From: Candidatus Thorarchaeota archaeon MP11T_1
GTDB lineage: Archaea > Asgardarchaeota > Thorarchaeia > Thorarchaeales > Thorarchaeaceae
Assembly (NCBI GenBank): GCA_002825515.1
Contig: PJET01000047.1
Span: forward strand, 1 to 24,980
Length of the DNA: 24,980 nt
Direction: 5' to 3'
Below the pieces are notes generated by a model. That model did no database searches. It was not told the origin of the DNA and was given only the letters and a program-made list of their open reading frames with translations. The position numbers and the translations under genes were made by a program. Each line of letters begins with the position of its first letter. Position 1 is the stretch's first letter. Positions 19,828 to 24,980 of the stretch are shown here, in pieces.

Positions 19828-20083
19828 CGATAGACCTCCTATTTTTGAGCCATTGAGCGTCTCTTAAAAAGTCTGAGGCAGCACAATCAAGTGCTTTGCT
19901 TATTGCAAGCAGATTATCTGGCGTTACGGTCTTATCACCGTTCTCGATCATAGATAGCCATGGCGCAGAGAAGAAGCAAGCGTCTGCCACTTCTTTTTGG
20001 GTCAGCCCAAGTTCCCAACGCCTAAGCTTTATTGCCAGCCCGATATATTTCAGTTTCCTCTTTCTATAATTAGAGATTGCCAT
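19805..20083 (-). CDS. XRE-family HTH regulator, 92 aa
   Basis: A Cro/cI-type (XRE) HTH spans about residues 15-68: IKLRRWELGLTQKEVADACFF, then the recognition helix (SAPWLSMIENG) and NLLAISKALDC. There is no C-terminal dimerisation or protease domain. It overlaps the ParB-like gene by 14 bp, with AAGGTG upstream of the ATG. It could regulate the cluster or be part of a partition- or immunity-like module. It is one of three small DNA-binding regulators in the window. Confidence 0.88.
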   Translation of the reverse strand: MAISNYRKRKLKYIGLAIKLRRWELGLTQKEVADACFFSAPWLSMIENGDKTVTPDNLLAISKALDCAASDFLRDAQWLKNRRSIDVPVDES

Positions 20084-21053
20084 TCCGCACCTTCGCCAGT
20101 AGCAACTTCAACTCGACAACTGTAGGTTGTCCTGCCTCTGCGATACGGATCAGCCTTAGCAGTTCTGTTTCAAGCTTAACTTTATTGACTATGCCTTCGT
20201 CCTTCTTTTCATCAAGGTCAAACCAGCCATTACCCACGAGCTGTGCCTGTGCCTGATGTACTGCGTCTCCAGCGCGCATCCTTGCTTCTCGCTTTACATC
20301 ATCAGTGGTAATGCCCTTGCCGTCCTCTTCCATTTTCTGCTTATGTAGTTCTAGCAGGTTATCTTGGCGTTCTTCAGGGAGTTTAGAGAGTGCGTCCGCA
20401 GTGGTCTTGCTGATCTCTCCTGTCATGGCAATCATCAGGACTTCATCCTTGATCTGTCCCTTGGTTGCCATCAGGTTCTTGATATATGTCTTCGGTTTAT
20501 TTAGAGCCTTTGACATCCTGTCATACATGCCATTCTCAAGACCATATCTGTCAATGATACGGCGGATCGTGTATAGTTCATTGAGCCAGCTGTACTCACG
20601 CTCTGTATTCTCAAAGAACAGTGCCATCTCCGCATTCATCTCCAGTCCCTCATAAACATTTATGCGGATGCGTTGTGTGTCACTGATCTTCTTTTGGAAC
20701 TGTTGTGCCTGTTTTCTCTTAGTTTCTTTGGTCTCGTCGTCATCTTCTTCGGTAATCTGTACCTGCTCAAGCTGCTCACGACACCACTTGTTTGCCTGAC
20801 GCATTGCATACAGACGACCTTTACCCCAAAGATACTCGTACTCATCTTCATCAACCTTATTGATACCTACTTCATGTATCTGACCTACGGTCAACAAAGA
20901 TTGCGCTAATGAGCTAGGCGGTGGGTCTCTTTGCTGGAGAATCCATTCATCACTTGGCAATCGTTCATCGTAGATGTCCCAGCTTTGAGACTTCGGTCTA
21001 GGAAGTGCTTCAATATCAAAGCCAGTATCTAGTGTCAACGCTACCTTGGTCAT
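20070..21053 (-). CDS. ParB-like DNA-binding protein
   Basis: Residues 45-90 resemble the ParB/Srx N-terminal domain: SSLAQSLLTVGQIHE, then a short strand and YLWGKGRLYAMRQA in place of the usual GxRRxxA box. After a charged insertion (95-125) comes MNAEMALFFENTERE (139-153), resembling the ALxENxxRxx helix. A helical HTH region follows (MYDRMSKALNKPKTYIKNLM, about 176-195). At 327 residues it is of usual length. ParB proteins bind 16-bp parS sites, and a 16-bp dispersed inverted repeat exists in this genome. GAGGAGG lies upstream of the ATG, which overlaps the previous stop as ATGA. No ParA gene is visible in the window. Confidence 0.78.
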   Translation of the reverse strand: MTKVALTLDTGFDIEALPRPKSQSWDIYDERLPSDEWILQQRDPPPSSLAQSLLTVGQIHEVGINKVDEDEYEYLWGKGRLYAMRQANKWCREQLEQVQITEEDDDETKETKRKQAQQFQKKISDTQRIRINVYEGLEMNAEMALFFENTEREYSWLNELYTIRRIIDRYGLENGMYDRMSKALNKPKTYIKNLMATKGQIKDEVLMIAMTGEISKTTADALSKLPEERQDNLLELHKQKMEEDGKGITTDDVKREARMRAGDAVHQAQAQLVGNGWFDLDEKKDEGIVNKVKLETELLRLIRIAEAGQPTVVELKLLLAKVRNGNL

Positions 21054-21886
21054 GCTACCTCCTCTAGTGGAATAACCTTCACTCTATGTACTCTCTCTTC
21101 AAGACGTGCTAATGCATTCAGCGTAGATTGCGTATCGTCCTGATTGTCTTGATAGATTTGCCAGTATCCGAATAGACCAATCGGGATAGTCATGAACCAG
21201 CCTGGAGCAAACTCTGGATCATATCCTTCAGGTGATTTCCATGCCGAGTAAGCACCCCATGGCATCTTCCTGAAGACTTCACGTCCCTTGTCATTCTGTG
21301 CATCACCTTCGACACACTGGAATGTCAAACCGAAACAGGTATGCCCGAATAGTTCCAGCCAATCCTGTGCTGGTTCTAAGTGCATCTTCTTCTCGTCTTC
21401 ATCTATGCACAGACAATCGGGATACACTATCATATCTTGTATCCGCTCCTTATACAGCTTTTCAGGATTGAGGACTACTGCCTTTGGATGAACCAAACGA
21501 TACTGACTTTCAAATGATACATGCTTGAAGTCAGTGGACTTAGGATTTAACCTGTGTAGTCCGAGTTCGATCACTTCCAGAACAAAGTCTGCGAGATTAG
21601 GATAGCTGCCTGATCCAACATAATCCCACATATCATGAATGATATTACCAAGATCATCCTTAGCGAATACAGGACCGTCTTGGTCATATCCAATGACACG
21701 TGGGATCACACGGATACCTTGAGCTGCCAGTCCTAGCTCCTCCAGATTTACAGAAGGAACAGGATCATGGAAGAACTCCCACCATGGAGTACCAGTCTCT
21801 TCTACGCGCGTTGTGAAGTACGCTGTATTCGAGATTGGCAAACCACATCCTCTCGCTACAATGGTTGGTGCGCTTTGATTTGTCAC
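21050..21886 (-). CDS. Hypothetical protein, 278 aa
   Basis: An unrecognised 278-residue protein beginning Ala-Arg-Gly-Cys-Gly-Leu-Pro near its N-terminus, with several Trp-rich stretches (Trp-Trp-Glu-Phe-Phe) and no membrane span. The start is a GTG at 21886 with GGAGG 10 bases upstream; no ATG lies nearby. It ends with an ATGA overlap into the ParB-like gene, so it may be functionally linked to it. A catalytic motif was not recognised. Confidence 0.78.
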   Translation of the reverse strand: MTNQSAPTIVARGCGLPISNTAYFTTRVEETGTPWWEFFHDPVPSVNLEELGLAAQGIRVIPRVIGYDQDGPVFAKDDLGNIIHDMWDYVGSGSYPNLADFVLEVIELGLHRLNPKSTDFKHVSFESQYRLVHPKAVVLNPEKLYKERIQDMIVYPDCLCIDEDEKKMHLEPAQDWLELFGHTCFGLTFQCVEGDAQNDKGREVFRKMPWGAYSAWKSPEGYDPEFAPGWFMTIPIGLFGYWQIYQDNQDDTQSTLNALARLEERVHRVKVIPLEEVA

Positions 21887-21887
21887 T

Positions 21888-22445
21888 TCATCTAGCCTCC
21901 AGTATACCTACATCAAGTTCACGATCACACAGGAATTTACGCCATGACTCCTGCACCATATCATAGGCGAGCTTGAACGGGAATATGTCCAATGGCTTGT
22001 TGTCAATGCCACCAAAATATTGCGCGGCAGCAAACAATACTGCCCTACTCTGATCTAATGTCCTCCTATCAGATATAGACTCGCCGTTGTAATTGAAGTC
22101 CATTACTGCCAGTGGTCTGAGTGCTGTTGCTCTTACTCCCTTGTCCCTTACATGAACTTTGCCTCTGCAATCCCATAACAATACAACTGCATTTAGATTG
22201 TACATGTATTCCTTGATGATCCCCATTGTTCTTACGGCATAGATGCCACATGTACAATCCTTTACTGGTGGAGTAGTATCGCTTATCTCTTGACCAGGAG
22301 TATAGCTATGAGATGTTGGAAGTCTACCGCAGCTGGCATAGACAATCCTACCACGCGGCCACACAAAGTCTGTTCGGGACGGAGAGACAAAGGTACGGTC
22401 AGTCGGGCAGTATTCAACTGCCTTCAACACGACCAGATTTAACAT
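21888..22445 (-). CDS. CxCGIYA-motif protein, function unknown, 185 aa
   Basis: Residues 59-115 contain Pro-Pro-x3-C64-x-C66-G-I-Y-A, then AVVLLWDCRGKVHVRDKG and VRATALRPLAV. This signature (Cys-x-Cys-Gly-Ile-Tyr-Ala...Leu-Trp...Arg-Ala) is seen in uncharacterised proteins of actinobacteria and their phages. The biochemical role is unknown. The ATG at 22445 is 32 bp inside the previous gene and has no good ribosome site, so translation is probably coupled. Confidence 0.75.
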   Translation of the reverse strand: MLNLVVLKAVEYCPTDRTFVSPSRTDFVWPRGRIVYASCGRLPTSHSYTPGQEISDTTPPVKDCTCGIYAVRTMGIIKEYMYNLNAVVLLWDCRGKVHVRDKGVRATALRPLAVMDFNYNGESISDRRTLDQSRAVLFAAAQYFGGIDNKPLDIFPFKLAYDMVQESWRKFLCDRELDVGILEAR

Positions 22446-22596
22446 TGTTTAGGAGTTCAGCGTTCACTTCGACCTTGACAATACCTTCAGGCAACCTTAC
22501 TGGAATGCCATCAGGTGCACCAACACTATAGACTACGTGTTCAGGGTCTTCAAGGTTGAACGTTACCCAAGTTATATCTTTCTTTCCTATGTTCAT
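22414..22596 (-). CDS. Hypothetical protein, 60 aa
   Basis: A small beta-rich protein (Ile-Thr-Trp-Val-Thr-Phe-Asn-Leu...Ile-Pro-Val-Arg-Leu) encoded as the first gene of the P3 unit. GGAGGT stands 8 bases before the ATG at 22596. No family is recognised. As the first gene under a controlled promoter it might be an early regulator, but nothing in its sequence shows that. Confidence 0.75.
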   Translation of the reverse strand: MNIGKKDITWVTFNLEDPEHVVYSVGAPDGIPVRLPEGIVKVEVNAELLNNVKSGRVEGS

Positions 22597-22624
22597 TTGA
22601 CTTTACCTCCAGTGTTATACCTTC

Positions 22625-22653
22625 AGTATAACAGATGTTCAATCGACTGTCAA
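22625..22653 (-). promoter_or_regulatory. Promoter P3 (sigma-70 type)
   Basis: On the minus strand TTGACA (22648-22653), a 17-bp spacer and TATACT (22625-22630) with an extended TGT before the -10. It drives the unit that includes the ParB-like, XRE and nuclease genes. Its spacer is largely occupied by the box GAACATCTGTTA, and copy 5 of the 16-bp repeat overlaps its -35 by two bases. Confidence 0.85.
22629..22640 (-). promoter_or_regulatory. LexA-like box in P3
   Basis: The minus strand reads GAACATCTGTTA, identical to the box in P2 read on the other strand. It lies between the -35 and -10 and overlaps the first two bases of the -10. Confidence 0.6.
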
Positions 22654-22667
22654 TCCCGCGGGGGAGA
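22652..22667 (+). repeat. Dispersed 16-bp imperfect inverted repeat, copy 5
   Basis: The plus strand reads AATCCCGCGGGGGAGA, differing from the consensus in its first two bases. It is the only intergenic copy, sitting between a stop codon and the P3 -35. Confidence 0.7.
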
Positions 22668-22668
22668 A

Positions 22669-22920
22669 TTAGTACACTCTGTACAGATAATCTGTCTTTT
22701 TAGCTGCATTTACTGTGACCTGAAAGTTACCATCCCAATTTGGGATTTGATCACCGAGCCTAGCGATGACCTGTTTCTCGCAACCAGGACATTCAAGAAG
22801 GTCTCCAGCAGCTATGGCATACGGTCTCCTATTGGCATCATATTCAAGGATATAGACACCCATCTTCTTTATTCCCATTGGTCGTCTACACTCAGCGCAG
22901 ATAACAGTCAGTCTATTCAC
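22669..22920 (-). CDS. Zinc-ribbon protein, 83 aa, GTG start
   Basis: C8-x2-C11 and C44-x2-C47 form a clear four-Cys zinc ribbon around a small beta-rich core. I place the start at GTG 22920 because AAGGAGG stands exactly 5 bases upstream. The ATG at 22938 has no ribosome site and would put that AAGGAGG inside the coding region. The gene overlaps the end of the next ribbon gene upstream (GTGAATAG overlap). The two adjacent ribbon genes are similar in layout and may be related by duplication. Function unknown. Confidence 0.75.
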   Translation of the reverse strand: MNRLTVICAECRRPMGIKKMGVYILEYDANRRPYAIAAGDLLECPGCEKQVIARLGDQIPNWDGNFQVTVNAAKKTDYLYRVY

Positions 22921-23119
22921 TATAGCCTCCTTGTCCATCGAGATCGTCCAGCTTTAGCTTCTCTTTGCACATTGGACAGTCAATCAAAGTATCTACCTGG
23001 TCGAGATAAGTTGCATCAATAGCAAACAGACCTCGACAGAATGGACACTTTCCCCATTCAAGTTCTCCAAGTTCTACACTAATGGCATGTGTAGTAACAT
23101 GTGGGATTCTCTCGCTCAT
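22913..23119 (-). CDS. Zinc-ribbon protein, 68 aa
   Basis: C25-P-F-C28 and C48-P-M-C51 form a classic two-knuckle zinc ribbon. The tail is acidic. AAAGGAG lies 6 bases before the ATG at 23119, and the gene follows the previous stop directly. No function is shown; ribbons of this size often bind nucleic acid or act as protein-protein adapters. Confidence 0.8.
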   Translation of the reverse strand: MSERIPHVTTHAISVELGELEWGKCPFCRGLFAIDATYLDQVDTLIDCPMCKEKLKLDDLDGQGGYSE

Positions 23120-23506
23120 TTATTCTCCTTTCGCCCATTCCCTGATCTCTTTCAACAGTTCAATATATCTCATGTCGTGGTACTTGATCTTGTAGATTGT
23201 TAGAGTTACGACAAGATTTGCAAAGAAGTCGGCATTGTCCAGGCTATCGAATGGATGACTAAGTGCGCCTATATTTTCAACTATCCAGCCTGTTACATCA
23301 GTCATCCTACAATAGCCAGTCTGTGTCAGATTGCATACCTCGACATGTTCCTTTTTCTCTGTCTGCATGTGGACGGAAACATCGACAAGCCCTACAGTCT
23401 CTGAGCTTTTATCCTTGCTGAGAATGAAGGCGTAGAACTTGCCAACACGTAACATATCTTCAATCCAAAAACTTATTGTATCTTTATTCCTTGCAAGAAC
23501 TTTCAT
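23120..23506 (-). CDS. Hypothetical protein, 128 aa
   Basis: A mixed alpha/beta protein with a hydrophobic helix near residues 95-110 (Phe-Phe-Ala-Asn-Leu-Val-Val-Thr-Leu-Thr-Ile). AAGGAG is 6 bases before the ATG at 23506. It is divergent from the plus-strand gene at 23521 with only 14 bp between the two start codons, so their control regions overlap each other's coding sequence. Family unknown. Confidence 0.78.
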   Translation of the reverse strand: MKVLARNKDTISFWIEDMLRVGKFYAFILSKDKSSETVGLVDVSVHMQTEKKEHVEVCNLTQTGYCRMTDVTGWIVENIGALSHPFDSLDNADFFANLVVTLTIYKIKYHDMRYIELLKEIREWAKGE

Positions 23507-23514
23507 GTTATACT
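23507..23514 (+). promoter_or_regulatory. Extended -10 promoter P6, probably leaderless
   Basis: TG-T-TATACT (TG at 23506-23507, -10 at 23509-23514), the same nine bases as at P3, with no recognisable -35. Seven bases after the -10 is the A of ATG 23521, so transcription is predicted to begin at the start codon. Confidence 0.5.
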
Positions 23515-23520
23515 CCTTGT

Positions 23521-24096
23521 ATGTCTGAAATAGTTGAAGCTACAATGATCTCTAAAGCTTTGGAAGTCTTTCGCCTTCATACTGAAAGGGAGGACTTCAA
23601 GCTCAATGATGCTCTGGAGCAAGTGGGGATCACGCGTGACCAGTACTACTACTGGATACGTAAAGGTGAAGATGTCCTTATAGAGTTCAGAGAGAAGATG
23701 ATCGAAGCTAATAAGATCATGCTTCATGATGTCATCAATGCGCGTGTTGCGGTGACCCGTAAGATCATTGAGCAGTCTGAAGACAAGATGATTTCCCTTT
23801 CTGACCGCATTACTGCTGCCAAGTATCTCGCTCAACTTCAGGAAGATATGGAACATCGTGTCGGTGTTCATGGTGTGGCGGATGATGAAGCCGCAGAGTT
23901 CCTGAAGAAAGGCGTTAGACTTATTGAGGCTGAGAGCAGGTTCACTACCATAAACGTAACACCTAAAGCGGATGGCAGTGTGGATATTTCAGTACCTCTG
24001 AAAGAGGACGAGATCATTGACGCCTACTTTGAAGACAATCAGAATGGGGGAAACGACTCTGAAGAGTCAGAGGAAGGCGAAGGTGTGACTTCATAG
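23521..24096 (+). CDS. HTH protein, terminase small-subunit-like
   Basis: The only plus-strand gene in the window, 191 residues. Residues 25-48 form a HTH (LNDALEQVGITRDQYYYWIRKG), followed by a long helical region (50-112) and an acidic C-terminal tail (residues 160-191). This layout fits phage terminase small subunits or phage HTH proteins related to them; no large terminase gene is next to it here, so the assignment is tentative. The ATG at 23521 has no Shine-Dalgarno sequence and is probably read from a leaderless mRNA. The end overlaps the opposing gene by 58 bp. An alternative start is ATG 23548. Confidence 0.75.
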   Translation: MSEIVEATMISKALEVFRLHTEREDFKLNDALEQVGITRDQYYYWIRKGEDVLIEFREKMIEANKIMLHDVINARVAVTRKIIEQSEDKMISLSDRITAAKYLAQLQEDMEHRVGVHGVADDEAAEFLKKGVRLIEAESRFTTINVTPKADGSVDISVPLKEDEIIDAYFEDNQNGGNDSEESEEGEGVTS

Positions 24097-24344
24097 CCAC
24101 GTTCACCTAGATAACGCATACAGAGTCTATCCATTGCCTCTGCTTCTATTCGTCCAATACCACCACTAAGAATAGTATCTCTTTGACCATAGCCGTTTAT
24201 CCACACGGCAGGAGGATGCGTGTCGCTACCCTCTTCCCACGAGAATGACACTGCTGTCAGATCATAAGTGCCATATCTGCCAGTTAGCCATGCGTGTTTA
24301 GTGTCTACCTTTACTTCACGTTCATTAGGTCTTAAGTGTCTCAC
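24039..24344 (-). CDS. Hypothetical protein, 101 aa, GTG start
   Basis: A beta-rich 101-residue protein with a Ser/Pro-rich tail. The GTG at 24344 overlaps the upstream stop as GTGA, and AAAGGA lies about 9 bases upstream. The last 58 bp run antisense to the end of the plus-strand HTH gene. Because that tail is Ser/Pro-rich and the opposite tail is Glu/Asp-rich, neither appears strongly constrained. Function unknown. Confidence 0.72.
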   Translation of the reverse strand: MRHLRPNEREVKVDTKHAWLTGRYGTYDLTAVSFSWEEGSDTHPPAVWINGYGQRDTILSGGIGRIEAEAMDRLCMRYLGERGYEVTPSPSSDSSESFPPF

Positions 24345-24733
24345 TCAAACCATCCTTTCATGACATCTACTTTTGGTGGTGATCCAAGCCATTCCGTATG
24401 CTTTGTAGGATCATCGATACCCTCAAACTGAACATGATAAGCACCACCACTATTGAGATAATTGACCATTGTATTCAGTCTGAATAATCTTGCATGTGCC
24501 TCTTCTACAGGAAGGCGATGTTCCTTGTATTCAGGATCATTTATCATCTTGACGAACATGTTATTCAGAAAGATTGAGTCTTGTGCTATCTGTATAATCG
24601 CGGCGGCATTTGCATGGTCATCACAGTACTCGAAGTTGAAGTTAGTAATCTCTACTTTACCATCTGATATAGTTCCTAGATTGAAATGTAGTGTACATCC
24701 ACATTCATTACGTACCCAGTTTTCATAGATCAT
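24341..24733 (-). CDS. Hypothetical protein, 130 aa
   Basis: A protein with a Cys-Gly-Cys near the N-terminus (residues 11-13) and Cys-Asp-Asp-His (37-40), possibly metal-binding, followed by a helical middle (residues 42-95). GAGGA stands 8 bases before the ATG at 24733, which overlaps the upstream gene by 11 bp. The family is not recognised. Confidence 0.75.
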   Translation of the reverse strand: MIYENWVRNECGCTLHFNLGTISDGKVEITNFNFEYCDDHANAAAIIQIAQDSIFLNNMFVKMINDPEYKEHRLPVEEAHARLFRLNTMVNYLNSGGAYHVQFEGIDDPTKHTEWLGSPPKVDVMKGWFE

Positions 24734-24980
24734 GTTCTTGGTCCTCGTGCCTTCTCTTCATGTCTATAAGAAATGCGTTTGTCACGCTATCACTTAGCCT
24801 GATGATCTTGCCATCATGAATAACGTCTGGCACTGTGCCATACTTGCCAAGGAAGGCAATCCACCATATAGCTACAGTGAGACGGTCAATCACTATGTAA
24901 GTCTTTGCTTGAGGATCGAACCCCGACCGAAGCATATTCACTGCCATCGTTTCAGCATGACGGAAGTTACTTACAGGATC
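24723..24980 (-). CDS. Hypothetical protein, N-terminus cut by window edge
   Basis: The frame is open from the right edge of the window to the stop at 24723 (85 codons). An internal ATG at 24947 lacks a ribosome site, and the 11 codons before it read naturally into the protein, so the true start is probably outside the window. The visible part is alpha/beta with a hydrophobic segment (Leu-Thr-Val-Ala-Ile-Trp-Trp-Ile-Ala-Phe-Leu) and a charged C-terminus. Function unknown. Confidence 0.7.
   Translation of the reverse strand, partial: DPVSNFRHAETMAVNMLRSGFDPQAKTYIVIDRLTVAIWWIAFLGKYGTVPDVIHDGKIIRLSDSVTNAFLIDMKRRHEDQEHDL

Noticed and set aside
22345..22360. ACGCGGCC as a possible sixth copy of the 16-bp repeat
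   Set aside because: Shares only the central CGCGG; neither arm (TCTCC, GGAGA) is present.
1..24980. tRNA genes and CRISPR arrays
   Set aside because: No cloverleaf-like sequence with T-loop GTTCRA pattern in context, and no regularly spaced direct repeats were seen by eye.

Overview
The window looks like part of a tailed-phage (or closely related prophage or mobile-element) genome. It holds about 54 mostly short genes, packed with ATGA-type or 1-70 bp overlaps, and nearly all lie on the minus strand. Most starts carry a strong AGGAGG-type Shine-Dalgarno sequence. The recognisable functions are replication, recombination and DNA-binding; no head, tail, integrase or lysis gene is evident. Base composition looks moderately AT-rich by eye. 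The host cannot be named. The near-consensus sigma-70 promoters and the GAAC-N4-GTT(A/C) boxes, which resemble LexA boxes of Gram-positive-type bacteria, are compatible with a Firmicutes, Actinobacteriota or Chloroflexota host (inference).

Layout from the right, in transcription order. (1) 24980-22414: small unknown genes and zinc ribbons, interrupted by one plus-strand gene (23521-24096, terminase-small-subunit-like HTH) that appears to start from a leaderless promoter. (2) 22650-17706: promoter P3, then unknown proteins, a ParB-like protein, an XRE regulator, an unknown protein, a PD-(D/E)xK nuclease and a coiled-coil protein. (3) 17705-14350: promoter P4, an SH3/KOW-like protein, a RecD2-type helicase and two unknown proteins. 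(4) 14349-14234: the only sizeable gap, containing a plus-strand promoter, two alternative small hairpins and an intrinsic-terminator-like hairpin, so probably a small RNA of about 70 nt. (5) 14233-10304: small unknown proteins. (6) 10307-5116: promoter P2 (perfect consensus), a Sak4/AAA_24-like ATPase, zinc-ribbon proteins, a gene broken by a 10-bp tandem duplication, and a replication block (unknown protein, DnaC-like loader, DnaB-like helicase). (7) 5126-1: promoter P1, a winged-helix regulator, a 34-aa membrane peptide, an HNH-type protein, a stand-alone LexA-type DNA-binding domain, a glycosyltransferase, a RanBP2-type zinc-finger protein and small unknown genes.

The most interesting signals are at DNA level. 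A 16-bp imperfect inverted repeat (consensus TCTCCCGCGNNGGAGA) occurs five times over 21 kb, four times inside genes, in an element that also encodes a ParB-like protein. Separately, a 12-bp box (GAACATCTGTTA and variants) lies inside three minus-strand promoters and in the plus-strand small-RNA promoter. This suggests one regulon, possibly governed by host LexA or by the phage LexA-type domain that lacks the self-cleavage domain.
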